This document shows, in pieces, positions 19,165 to 27,856 of a DNA stretch of 64,000 bases. Within the stretch, counting starts at the first letter, position 1; each line of letters opens with the position of its first letter. The stretch is from an uncultured Burkholderiales bacterium. GTDB lineage: Bacteria; Pseudomonadota; Gammaproteobacteria; Burkholderiales; Burkholderiaceae. The stretch is from positions 1 through 64,000 of the forward strand of contig CAMLJY010000014.1 of assembly GCA_946480465.1 (NCBI GenBank). Direction: 5' to 3'. The notes under the pieces are model-generated. The model did no database searches. It worked only from the letters and a program-made list of their open reading frames with translations, and was not told the DNA's origin. The translations under genes and the position numbers were made by a program.

Positions 19165-19807
19165 CGCCTTCTGACGTGCCCAGCAGGCAGACGCGCGCGC
19201 GATGCCGCGCAAAGATGCCCACCGTGACCACGCCGGGCCACTGGTTGATCTCGCTCTCCATTGCGAATGGATCTTCGATGCGCAGGCCCTGCACGTCGAG
19301 GATGTGGTTGCCGTTGTCGGTCACGACGCCCGCACGAAGAACAGCCTGACCGCCAAAGGACGCGGCAAAGCGGCGCGCGACCCGGGCCGTCGCCATGGGA
19401 ATCACCTCCACCGGCAGCGGGAAGCGCCCCAGCACCGGCACTTGCTTCGACTCGTCGACGATGCACACGAAGCGGTCGGCGAGGTCGGCCACGATCTTCT
19501 CGCGCGTCAGCGCGGCACCGCCGCCCTTGATCATGCAGCCGCGCGGGTCGATCTCGTCGGCGCCGTCGATGTAGACCGGCAGGCTCTGCACTGTGGCCGC
19601 GTCGAGCACCGGGATGCCGTGCGCTTGCAGGCGCTCGGTGCTTTTCACCGAACTGGAGACGGCGCCGGCGATGCGGTCCTTGATCGTCGCCAGCGCATCG
19701 ATGAAGTGATTCACCGTCGACCCGGTGCCCACGCCCACGACGCTGCCGGGCACCACATGCGCCAGCGCGGCGCGCCCCACCAGGGCCTTGAGTTCGTCTT
19801 GCGTCAT
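19142..19807 (-). CDS. rpiA: Ribose-5-phosphate isomerase A
   Basis: 221 aa. Interconverts ribose-5-phosphate and ribulose-5-phosphate in the pentose phosphate pathway. Family motifs: [16 protein letters not shown] (about 24-39), [30 protein letters not shown] (Asp82/Asp85 and the Lys catalytic area), [20 protein letters not shown]. It is divergent from pyrD with only 41 bp between starts, so the two promoters must share or overlap, and convergent with mnmC. Confidence 0.97.
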   Translation of the reverse strand: MTQDELKALVGRAALAHVVPGSVVGVGTGSTVNHFIDALATIKDRIAGAVSSSVKSTERLQAHGIPVLDAATVQSLPVYIDGADEIDPRGCMIKGGGAALTREKIVADLADRFVCIVDESKQVPVLGRFPLPVEVIPMATARVARRFAASFGGQAVLRAGVVTDNGNHILDVQGLRIEDPFAMESEINQWPGVVTVGIFARHRARVCLLGTSEGVKTLTFD

Positions 19808-19848
19808 CTGGAATCCAGGCCCGAGGCCGTTTGGGACAATCGCGAATT

Positions 19849-20889
19849 ATGGCCCTCGTCCCCTACGCACTGACCCGCCCGTTCCTGTTCGGACTCGACC
19901 CCGAGCGTGCCCATGAACTCACGCTCGACGCCATCGCGTCGCTGCAGAACAGCCCGGCGCAATGCCTGTGGTCGCAACCGCGGATCGACGATCCGGTCAA
20001 CGTCGCGGGACTGAGGTTTCCGAACCGCATCGGCCTGGCGGCCGGCCTCGACAAGAACGGCCGCTGCATCGATGGCCTGGGCGCCATGGGCTTCGGCTTC
20101 ATCGAAGTCGGCACCGTGACCCCCAAGGCCCAGCCCGGTAATCCAAAGCCGCGCATGTTCAGGCTGCCGGCAGCCCAGGCCCTGATCAACCGGCTCGGCT
20201 TCAACAACCTTGGCCTGGCGGCCTTCCTCGACAACGTGCGGCGCGCTCGCCGCTTTCGGGCGGACGGTGGCGTGCTGGGCCTGAACATCGGCAAGAACGC
20301 CGCGACCCCGATCGAGCGCGCGGTCGACGACTACCTGATCTGCCTGGACGGCGTCTACCCGCATGCCGACTACGTCACCGTCAACATCTCCAGCCCCAAC
20401 ACGAAGAACCTGCGCTCGCTGCAGTCGGACGAGGCGCTGGACGCGCTGCTGGGCCCGCTGCAGACCCGCCGCGAAGCGCTGGCGCGGCAGCACAAGCGCC
20501 GCGTGCCGATGTTCCTGAAGATCGCTCCCGATCTGGACGCACAGCAGGTGGCGCTGATCGCCGCGACCCTGCAGCGCCACGGCCTGGACGGCGTGATCGC
20601 GACCAACACCACCATCGCCCGCGACGCCGTGCAAGGCCTGCCGCATGCCGAGGAGCAAGGCGGCCTGTCGGGCGCGCCGGTTCGCGCCGCCAGCGACCGG
20701 GTCGTCACCGCCCTGCGCCAGGCGCTGGGCGCCGGCTTTCCGATCATCGGCGTCGGCGGGGTGTTCGGCGCGGAGGATGCACGGGCCAAGCGCGCCGCGG
20801 GAGCCGACCTGGTGCAGGTCTACACCGGCTTGATCTACCGCGGCTCGGCGCTGGTGCCGGAGTGCGCTCGCGCGCTGGCCCGGGCCTGA
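19849..20889 (+). CDS. pyrD: Dihydroorotate dehydrogenase (quinone), class 2
   Basis: 346 aa membrane-associated flavoenzyme of pyrimidine synthesis that passes electrons to the quinone pool. The N-terminal amphipathic helix of class 2 enzymes ([20 protein letters not shown]) is followed by the FMN/substrate blocks [42 protein letters not shown] (catalytic Ser near residue 178), [11 protein letters not shown] and [13 protein letters not shown]. The ATG at 19849 was chosen over one six codons upstream because it matches the family start. Confidence 0.97.
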   Translation: MALVPYALTRPFLFGLDPERAHELTLDAIASLQNSPAQCLWSQPRIDDPVNVAGLRFPNRIGLAAGLDKNGRCIDGLGAMGFGFIEVGTVTPKAQPGNPKPRMFRLPAAQALINRLGFNNLGLAAFLDNVRRARRFRADGGVLGLNIGKNAATPIERAVDDYLICLDGVYPHADYVTVNISSPNTKNLRSLQSDEALDALLGPLQTRREALARQHKRRVPMFLKIAPDLDAQQVALIAATLQRHGLDGVIATNTTIARDAVQGLPHAEEQGGLSGAPVRAASDRVVTALRQALGAGFPIIGVGGVFGAEDARAKRAAGADLVQVYTGLIYRGSALVPECARALARA

Positions 20890-20964
20890 GGCCGGACCGC
20901 GAATCGTGAAGAAGTACCAGGTCGGCTGTCGGGATTTCTAGATCGCCGCTGCGGGGCCTCCGCC

Positions 20965-22284
20965 TTGGCGCCGAAAGCAGCGGCATCTCTCTTTTGCCCG
21001 GGTTCATTCTTGGACGCCACCACCAGCGCAGCGTTTCTCCAGTCCAATCCCTTCACGCAATTGACGCTGGCGAACGCCGGGGGCGACGACGAAGCCCCCG
21101 TGCTGGCGGCGGCACTGCCCCGCGGCGGTTTGCAGGCCGCGCAGTTGCGCGAAGCCCCCGGCCTGCACCGCCAACTGGTGCGCGCCGCGCTGCTGCAGCC
21201 GGGCAAGGTCTCGCTGGACATTGCCGATGGGGTCGACACGCGCCTGATCGCCCAGGCGCTCGAACACCTGCTGGCCAGCGACGACCCACTCGCATCGCTG
21301 CTGCAGGCGACGGCGCCGGTGCTGAGAGCCGGAGTCGGCGTGCTGCGCCTGCAACCCCTGATGCGGCTGCTTCTGACCGCGGCGCAGCACCAGCGGCAGG
21401 GGGCCAGCCTGGTCCATGCCGTGCGTGCGATGGCCCTGTGCGGTGCGCTGGCGGCCCAGGTGCAGGCACCGGCCGAATTCGTCCGCCACGCGATGCTGGC
21501 CGGCCTGCTCCACGACTTCGGCGAGGTCTATACCAACCCGGCCTACCTGGCCGGCGGACGCCAGCTGGACCTGAGCGAATACCGGCAACTCGCCGCTCAC
21601 CCGCACGTGGGCGCGATGCTGCTGGCGCAACTGAGCGAAACGCCGGAGGACGTGGTGCGCGCCGTGCGCGAGCACCACGAACGCCTGGATGGCACCGGCT
21701 ACCCGTTCCAGTTGCTGGGTTCGTCCGTCTCGCCGTTGGGACAGCTGTTGGCGGTGGTCGAACTGGTGCTGGGCATCGTCGACCGTCGCCCTGCTTCCGC
21801 GGCACGCACTGCCTTTGCGCTGAAGTTCGTGCCTGGCGAGCTGTCGGGCCCATGGGCCGGTCCGGTCACGCGCTGGGCCGATGCGCAGCCGGTGGCCGTT
21901 CCCCCGATGCCGCCAGGCGACAGCACGCGCGCCGACATGGAACAGCTCGATGCCGCGCTGCACCGCATGCAGGACATGGCCGAGGCCATCAGCGGGCAAC
22001 TGGAAGGATCGTCGCAACGCGTTGCACAGCGCGCGGCCTACCGCTTGCGGCGGCTGCGCATCGCCTGGAACGCGATGGGCTTGTGGTCGCTTCCGGCGGA
22101 CCTGGTCGATCCGCGCGAGCGCTTCGACGTCGACCTGGCGCTGCGCGAGCTGCGCTACCGCATCAGCACGATCGGCCGCGACTCGTTGTGGCCGGAGACG
22201 GAACTGCGCGTGCTGGCGGATGCGCGGCTGGTGCCGCTGTGGACCAGGCTCGAGACCGCCGGCCGCGGCCAGGTGCCTGCGTGA
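20965..22284 (+). CDS. HD-GYP-like domain protein (possible cyclic-di-GMP phosphodiesterase)
   Basis: 439 aa from a TTG at 20965; a second TTG at 21010 is equally possible and no good ribosome binding site favours either. The N-terminal 140 residues are not recognised. The middle holds HD-domain motifs: HAMLAGLLHDFGEVYTN (HD pair), HPHVGAMLL, and VREHHERLDGTGYPFQLLGS, the HHE-x-x-DGxGYP signature of HD-GYP phosphodiesterases. The C-terminal 130 residues are helical. A metal-dependent c-di-GMP hydrolase role is known for the family; here the DGTGYP loop is intact, so activity is plausible. No receiver or GGDEF domain is attached. Confidence 0.75.
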   Translation: MAPKAAASLFCPGSFLDATTSAAFLQSNPFTQLTLANAGGDDEAPVLAAALPRGGLQAAQLREAPGLHRQLVRAALLQPGKVSLDIADGVDTRLIAQALEHLLASDDPLASLLQATAPVLRAGVGVLRLQPLMRLLLTAAQHQRQGASLVHAVRAMALCGALAAQVQAPAEFVRHAMLAGLLHDFGEVYTNPAYLAGGRQLDLSEYRQLAAHPHVGAMLLAQLSETPEDVVRAVREHHERLDGTGYPFQLLGSSVSPLGQLLAVVELVLGIVDRRPASAARTAFALKFVPGELSGPWAGPVTRWADAQPVAVPPMPPGDSTRADMEQLDAALHRMQDMAEAISGQLEGSSQRVAQRAAYRLRRLRIAWNAMGLWSLPADLVDPRERFDVDLALRELRYRISTIGRDSLWPETELRVLADARLVPLWTRLETAGRGQVPA

Positions 22285-22308
22285 GCCGCTCGACGTTCGG
22301 ATAACTGG

Positions 22309-23541
22309 TTAGAGACGCTGATCTTCCTGTCGGGCCGGCAGTACCGCGTGCGATGCCAGCCACCACAGCGCCGGCAGCAGCGCGGGCGTGATGTCCGGGT
22401 GGCGGCCCGGTAGCCGGGTCTGGAGGCCTTCCAGCACGGCGACGCCGAGCATCAGCGCCAGCGTCGATCGGCCCGAGGCACCACGGCCCGGGCCACCGAG
22501 GGACACCGCAGCGCCCAGCCAGAACAGGTTCCAGCACAGGCCCAGCAAGTTGCCCAGCATGGAGCCATGCAGCAGCGCGGCGAACGGCAACCACTCGAAC
22601 TCGCGCGCGGACGGCGCAAGGCGGTACGGACGCAGCCCATCGGCGACGAACCACAGCACCACGGCCCAGAACAGGAGCCGCCGCATGGTGGATGCGGGCG
22701 CACGCCAGGCCAGCACGGCAAGCGCCAGTCCGCCTCCCAGTCCCAGTCCCCAGGACGGCGGCAGCACGGCCTGGACGTTGAACAGCCGCCCTGCGATCGA
22801 CAGCGTGCACAGCGCGAGCATCAGCCGCACGCGGCGCGACAGTGGGCGCGTCAGCTCGGCGATGACCAGCACGCCCAGCGCCGCCTCCAACACCATCGGC
22901 GAGCTCCAGCGCGGCGTGGTCCACACGGCGAGCAGCGCGCCCTTCACCGCGGCCAGGCTGATCGCTGGAACGAAGGGCCACCAGTGCAGGACGAGCCAGA
23001 GCACGGCGAGCATCGCCGCGAGCCCGAGTTGGGCCGACTGCTCGGCGGTCCGCCCTGCTGGCGGCCCCGCCAGGCCCACCTGCGCGGCCGGGGTCAGCAG
23101 CGCGAGGCCAAGGCCGGACACCAGTCCGACGCCATTCCACAGCACGTCGGTCAGCTCGGCGTCGCGCGAGGGCACGAAGAGTTGCAGCAGCTGCAGCCCG
23201 AGCGCCAGGGCCACGCCTGAGGCCAGAACGGCCACCACGGCGCGCCCGCGCGCCGTCCAGGCCCGGGCCAGCCACAGACCCATCGCACCCAGCGGCAGGA
23301 AGAGCACGACGTTGCCGATCACGTCGTCCCAGCGCGTCCACCAACGCCGCCGGCCGAGCAAGTCGCGCAGCGCTTCAGCGACGGACGCTGGCAACTCGAA
23401 GTACCACGGATACAGCGATCCGTGCACCACCAGCCCAATGGAGACCAGCAGCAGCAGGACCCGCGCACGCAACGCGGCATGCGCGGCCGGCGCACCCTCG
23501 CCGGCCCGCGCACGGTCCGGCGCCGGCCGCTGCTCGGTCAC
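22309..23541 (-). CDS. VanZ-like multi-pass membrane protein
   Basis: 410 aa starting at GTG 23541, seven bp before the scoB stop-side boundary. About ten hydrophobic helices are evident. The first 140 residues match the VanZ-like family: VVHGSLYPWYFELP, WDDVIGNVVLFLPLGAMGLW, GLQLLQLFVPSRDAELTDVL and WNGVGLVSG. The second half is less conserved and shows Arg-rich loops between helices. VanZ proteins are inner-membrane proteins of poorly defined role (low-level teicoplanin resistance in enterococci); the function in Proteobacteria is not established. It is the last minus-strand gene after scoAB and could be in the same transcript. Confidence 0.8.
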   Translation of the reverse strand: MTEQRPAPDRARAGEGAPAAHAALRARVLLLLVSIGLVVHGSLYPWYFELPASVAEALRDLLGRRRWWTRWDDVIGNVVLFLPLGAMGLWLARAWTARGRAVVAVLASGVALALGLQLLQLFVPSRDAELTDVLWNGVGLVSGLGLALLTPAAQVGLAGPPAGRTAEQSAQLGLAAMLAVLWLVLHWWPFVPAISLAAVKGALLAVWTTPRWSSPMVLEAALGVLVIAELTRPLSRRVRLMLALCTLSIAGRLFNVQAVLPPSWGLGLGGGLALAVLAWRAPASTMRRLLFWAVVLWFVADGLRPYRLAPSAREFEWLPFAALLHGSMLGNLLGLCWNLFWLGAAVSLGGPGRGASGRSTLALMLGVAVLEGLQTRLPGRHPDITPALLPALWWLASHAVLPARQEDQRL

Positions 23542-23548
23542 CCGCGCA

Positions 23549-24190
<642 letters not shown>

Positions 24191-24191
24191 G

Positions 24192-24902
24192 TCAGATCCC
24201 CTTCGGGTTTTCTTTGGTGGTGCGCTTCTCGATGCGCTTCTCGGGCGTGGCGTTGAGCACCAGGCGGTGCACGTAGATGCCGGGCAGGTGGATCGAATCG
24301 GGGTCGAAGGTGCCGGTCTCGACGATCTCTTCGACTTCCACGACGCTGATCTTGCCGGCCATGATCACGGCCGGGTTGAAGTTGCGCGCCGTGCGCCGGA
24401 AGATCAAATTGCCGGACTTGTCGGCCTTCCAGGCCTTGCCCAGCGACACGTCGGGCACCAGCGCGCGTTCCATCACGTAGGTGTGGCCGTCGAACTCGCG
24501 GGTTTCCTTGCCCTCGGCCACCAGCGTGCCGACGCCGGTGCGGGTGAAGAACGCCGGGATGCCGGCGCCGCCGGCGCGCAGCTTCTCGGCCAGCGTGCCC
24601 TGCGGCGTGAATTCCAGCTGCAGCTCGCCCGCCAGGTATTGGCGCTCGAACTCCTTGTTCTCGCCGACGTAGCTCGAGATCATCTTCTTGATCTGCCGCG
24701 TCTGCAGCAGCTTGCCGAGGCCGAAGCCGTCGACGCCGGCGTTGTTTGAGATCGCCGTCAGGTCCTTGGCACCCGTGGCCAGCAGCGCGTCGATCAGCGC
24801 CTCGGGGATGCCGCAGAGGCCGAAGCCCCCGACGGCGAGCAGTTGGCCGTCCTGGACGATGCCGTCCAGCGCCGCCGCCGCATTGGGATAAATCTTGTTC
24901 AT
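24192..24902 (-). CDS. scoA: 3-oxoacid CoA-transferase subunit A
   Basis: 236 aa alpha subunit. Family motifs: [20 protein letters not shown], the oxyanion/nucleotide loop [56 protein letters not shown]. It is first gene of scoAB, divergently oriented from a PAS-LuxR regulator, with a palindromic operator candidate in the 115 bp between them. Confidence 0.95.
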   Translation of the reverse strand: MNKIYPNAAAALDGIVQDGQLLAVGGFGLCGIPEALIDALLATGAKDLTAISNNAGVDGFGLGKLLQTRQIKKMISSYVGENKEFERQYLAGELQLEFTPQGTLAEKLRAGGAGIPAFFTRTGVGTLVAEGKETREFDGHTYVMERALVPDVSLGKAWKADKSGNLIFRRTARNFNPAVIMAGKISVVEVEEIVETGTFDPDSIHLPGIYVHRLVLNATPEKRIEKRTTKENPKGI

Positions 24903-24946
24903 GCCACGGTCTCTTCCAGAGTAGATTGCGCGAGCCGCGAAGCGTA

Positions 24947-24966
24947 CTACTTACTCCATTAAGTAG
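24947..24966. promoter_or_regulatory. Candidate operator between scoAB and the PAS-LuxR regulator
   Basis: Perfect inverted repeat CTACTTA - CTCCAT - TAAGTAG, centred about 60 bp from both start codons. It is AT-rich in an otherwise GC-rich stretch. A LuxR-type helix-turn-helix dimer would suit a 20-bp dyad of this form, and the position allows control of both divergent genes. Confidence 0.6.
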
Positions 24967-25017
24967 GGTTACGCAATATCGCCTAAACATTGCCACGAGG
25001 GTGGCTGAAGACACATC

Positions 25018-25578
25018 GTGGACATCGCGCTCGACTACCGCACCGCCTTCGATCTGGCGCCGATCGGCCTGGTGCTGTCGCGCCAGCGCCAGATCGTCGA
25101 CTGCAACCAGCAGTTGCTGGCCATGTTCGGTGCCGCGCGCGACCAGCTGATCGGCCGCTCGTTCGAGGTGCTGTACCCCACCGTGGACGAATTCGAACGC
25201 GCGGGCGACCGCATCGTCGCGAGCCTGGACGCGCAGGGCCGCTACGCCGACGAACGGGTGATGAAGCGGCTGGACGGCCAGGCGAAAGGCGAACTGTTCT
25301 GGTGCCACGTCACTGGCCGCGCGCTGGACCCGGCGCATCCGCATGCCGCAGGCATCTGGGCCTTCGAGGACCTGTCGTCCCGGCGCAAGCTGCGCGTGGA
25401 GTTCACCGCGCGCGAACGGGAGATCGCCGCGCTGCTGATCGAGGGCATGACGAGCAAGCAGATCGGCAAGCAGCTCGCGATCAGTCCGCGCACGGTCGAC
25501 GTCTACCGCGCCCGGCTGATGCGCAAAGTGGGTGCGGCGACGACGGCCGAGCTGGTCAACAAGCTGCTGTCGGGTTGA
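25018..25578 (+). CDS. PAS domain-containing LuxR-family transcriptional regulator
   Basis: 186 aa starting at GTG 25018. The N-terminal PAS domain (about 8-125; FDLAPIGLVLSRQRQIVDCN, GIWAFEDLSSRRKL) is followed by a LuxR-type HTH (FTAREREIAALLIEGMTSKQ, then GKQLAISPRTVDVYRARLMR, about 128-186). There is no receiver domain, so it should sense a ligand or redox state directly through PAS. Divergence from scoAB and the shared dyad suggest it controls acetoacetate CoA-transferase expression; this is inference from layout. Confidence 0.85.
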   Translation: MDIALDYRTAFDLAPIGLVLSRQRQIVDCNQQLLAMFGAARDQLIGRSFEVLYPTVDEFERAGDRIVASLDAQGRYADERVMKRLDGQAKGELFWCHVTGRALDPAHPHAAGIWAFEDLSSRRKLRVEFTAREREIAALLIEGMTSKQIGKQLAISPRTVDVYRARLMRKVGAATTAELVNKLLSG

Positions 25579-25643
25579 AGAGGCATCGTGCCGTCAGCGT
25601 GTCGGCGTGGCCGCGCTTTTTTTCGGTTAGGAACGGCGGCGGC

Positions 25644-26069
25644 TCACAGCGCGGCGATCAGCGCCCTCACCTCGTCCGGCACCGGCACGGACTTCTGCGC
25701 TCGGAAATCCGTCCACACGATGGTGGCGCCGCCGCTGGCATGCACCAGGCCGGGCAGGTCGGTCCGTTCCAGCGTCACGAAGGTATCGAACGAGCTGCGG
25801 CCCAGCTCGCCGACATAGTGCTTCGCGAGTACTTCGCCGGGGTACTCCAGTTGCCGCATGAAGCTGCAGAAGGCGTTGATGATCACCGGGCCCGTGCCCG
25901 ACGGATCGGGCTGGCAGCCGAAGCTGCGGAACCACTCGATGCGCACCGTCTCCAGGTAGCGGAAGTAGACGGTGTTGTTGACGTGGCCCATCGCGTCCAT
26001 GTCACCCCAGCGGATGGGGATCAACATCTCGAAGCTGAGCTTGCGATTGTCGGGCAGGTCGAAGCGCAT
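25644..26069 (-). CDS. Acyl-CoA thioesterase, 4HBT (hotdog) family
   Basis: 141 aa, the usual length of a single hotdog domain. The signature RWGDMDAMGHVNNTVYFRYL has the catalytic Asp of the 4-hydroxybenzoyl-CoA thioesterase family, followed by the long hydrophobic helix region and a beta-sheet ending GGATIVWTDFRAQKSVPVPD. It hydrolyses acyl-CoA thioesters; chain preference is unknown. It sits 29 bp after the YceH-like gene on the same strand. Confidence 0.88.
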   Translation of the reverse strand: MRFDLPDNRKLSFEMLIPIRWGDMDAMGHVNNTVYFRYLETVRIEWFRSFGCQPDPSGTGPVIINAFCSFMRQLEYPGEVLAKHYVGELGRSSFDTFVTLERTDLPGLVHASGGATIVWTDFRAQKSVPVPDEVRALIAAL

Positions 26070-26098
26070 CGGCGTTCAGTGTGAATGGAGCACGGTGA

Positions 26099-26767
26099 TC
26101 ATGAGCTCGCCGGCGGGGCCTCGATGCCCAGCTCGGAGGCCATTCGCTGCACCAGCGCCCTCAGCGCAGCCAGCTCATCGCCTTGCCGCTTCAGCTCCGC
26201 CTTCAGTGCGACGAGTTCGCCGACCGTGATGCGGTCCTCGTCGGATCCTGTCGGCGCCGCGCGCTCGGCGATCATCTGAACCTCGCCGCACAGCATGTGG
26301 GCCCAGCGCGCCTCGCGCGCGCCCGGGGCGCGCGGCAACAGCACCGCCCGCGGCGGGAAGCGCTCGGCCAGTTCGTTGAGAAAGCCTTCCACGGACGACA
26401 TGTCAGCGAAGCGATGCAGGCGTTCGCAGTTGGCGCGCAACTCGGCCGCGGTTTGCGGGCCGCGCAGCATCAGCACTGCCAGCAGCGCGGTCGCCTGGCT
26501 GGGGATGGCCATGCCGCGGGTCATGTTGTGCTCGTAGCGCGAGACGCGGCTGCCGCTGGTCTCGAACACCAGGCTCAGGCTCTTCAGGCCGTCCACGGCG
26601 GCCAGCACGTCGGACTCGCCGGCGTTGATGACCGGGTCGCGGGCGGTCTTTTGATTGCAGCCGGCCACCAGCGAATTGAGCGACAGCGGGTAGGTGTCCG
26701 GCACCGTGGCCTGCTTCTCGACCAGCACGGCCAGCACGCGGGCTTCGAGTGGGGTCAGCGCACGCAT
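26099..26767 (-). CDS. yceH: YceH family protein (UPF0502/DUF480)
   Basis: 222 aa. The family's tandem winged-helix pattern is clear: LTPLEARVLAVLVEKQATVP, YPLSLNSLVAGCNQKTARDP, LLAVLMLRGPQTAAELRANC, FLNELAERFPPRAVLLPRAPG, with a short C-terminal coiled coil (LVALKAELKRQGDELAALRA). The start at 26767 is seven bp after the SDR stop and matches E. coli YceH; a start at 26794 would overlap the SDR by 20 bp. Molecular function is not established. Confidence 0.88.
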   Translation of the reverse strand: MRALTPLEARVLAVLVEKQATVPDTYPLSLNSLVAGCNQKTARDPVINAGESDVLAAVDGLKSLSLVFETSGSRVSRYEHNMTRGMAIPSQATALLAVLMLRGPQTAAELRANCERLHRFADMSSVEGFLNELAERFPPRAVLLPRAPGAREARWAHMLCGEVQMIAERAAPTGSDEDRITVGELVALKAELKRQGDELAALRALVQRMASELGIEAPPASS

Positions 26768-26774
26768 CGGACCG

Positions 26775-27557
26775 TCAGGCTCCGAAGCCGTCATCGGCCG
26801 ACAGCACCGCGCCGTTGATGAAATGGCTTTCGTTGGCGCACAGCATCATCAGTGCCGCGTCCAGGTCCTTCGGCTCTCCCACCCTTTTGCGCGGCAGCAT
26901 GCCGACCAGCTTCTGCCCGGCCTCGGTCTGCCAGTGGTGGTGGTTGATCTCGGTGTCGATGTAGCCCGGGCACAGCGCATTGACGTTGATGCCGAACTTG
27001 CCCCATTCCAGCGCCATCGCGCGCGTCATGTGCACGACGGCGGCCTTGCTCATGCAGTAGACGCCGATCTGGCTCAGCACCCGCAGTCCGGCCATCGACG
27101 CCACGTTGACGATGCGCCCGCCGGTGAAGGTGCCCGGCGCCGCTCCGCGCGAGCGGGCGATCATGCGCTTGGCCACTTCCTGGGCAACGAAGAACGCGCC
27201 GCGGGTGTTGGTGTCCATCACGAAGTCGAAGTCCTCGGGCGTGACGTCGACCAGCTTCTGCGTCGTGCTGACACCGGAGTTGTTGACCAGGATGTCGATC
27301 GTGCCCATCTCGGTTTCAGCATGCGCGACGGCGGACTTGATGCTGTCCGGATCGGTCACGTCCAGTTCCACCACGTGGGCATCTCCGCCCTGGGACTCGA
27401 GCTCGGCGCGCAGGGTCTTCAGCCGCTCGATGCGGCGGGCGGCCAGCACCACCGCCGCGCCCGCACCGCTGAGCGTGCGCGCGAACTGCGCACCCAGGCC
27501 GCTGGATGCACCGGTGATGAAGGCCACGCGGCCGGAGAGATCGATGCAGTAGCTCAT
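26775..27557 (-). CDS. Short-chain dehydrogenase/reductase (SDR)
   Basis: 260 aa classical SDR. Cofactor motif TGASSGLGAQFARTL near the N-terminus, NNSGVSTTQ, catalytic Ser in VNVASMAGLRV and the YCMSK (YxxxK) pair, then LCPGYIDTEIN. Substrate unknown; neighbours (thioesterase, ETF-quinone oxidoreductase, CoA-transferase) suggest fatty-acid or 3-hydroxyacyl metabolism, but that is context only. Starts MSYCIDLSGRVAF at 27557. Confidence 0.88.
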   Translation of the reverse strand: MSYCIDLSGRVAFITGASSGLGAQFARTLSGAGAAVVLAARRIERLKTLRAELESQGGDAHVVELDVTDPDSIKSAVAHAETEMGTIDILVNNSGVSTTQKLVDVTPEDFDFVMDTNTRGAFFVAQEVAKRMIARSRGAAPGTFTGGRIVNVASMAGLRVLSQIGVYCMSKAAVVHMTRAMALEWGKFGINVNALCPGYIDTEINHHHWQTEAGQKLVGMLPRKRVGEPKDLDAALMMLCANESHFINGAVLSADDGFGA

Positions 27558-27696
27558 GGCACTCGCGCGTAAGCGGTAAGGGGATGTGGCGGGGACGATA
27601 GCACGCAGCTTCCCCACCCCGTCTGACAAGCCAGCGACAGACAAGCCCGGTTGGCTTCGGCGAGCATCCTGCCCGGGCGCGTCGAGTGGTCTCTCC

Positions 27697-27721
27697 AAAA
27701 AAGCACGATCGTTCGTTTTTT
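27697..27721. promoter_or_regulatory. Candidate TetR-type operator upstream of ETF-quinone oxidoreductase
   Basis: An imperfect palindrome centred on ACGATCGT and flanked by A6 on the left and T6 on the right, about 150 bp before the ETF-QO ATG. A TAGAAT -10-like box follows at 27735-27740, so the dyad would cover the -35 region. ACGATCGT-centred dyads are typical of TetR-family regulators of fatty-acid oxidation in Betaproteobacteria, which fits the downstream gene. Confidence 0.5.
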
Positions 27722-27774
27722 GAGGGGCCCCGCGTAGAATCCGCCCCGCTCCCCATCAACCCGGACAGCCTTGC

Positions 27775-27855
27775 ATGAACTTGCCCCCACGCTCACTGCG
27801 CTCGCTGCCCCCCACGGGGGCTGTCGGTACTTTCAGAACCGACGGGCGTTACTGA
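27775..27855 (+). repeat. REP-like palindromic element forming a 26-codon leader frame before ETF-QO
   Basis: The segment 27785-27832 has C-runs and a G-run flanking GCTCACTGCGCTCGCTG, the layout of short dispersed palindromes common in Burkholderiales genomes. It also forms an open frame from ATG 27775 (starting MNLPPRSLRSL) to a TGA ending at 27855, one base before the ETF-QO ATG. No ribosome binding site is clear for it. I regard the frame as probably incidental, but its tight junction with the next start is noted. Confidence 0.45.
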
Positions 27856-27856
27856 C

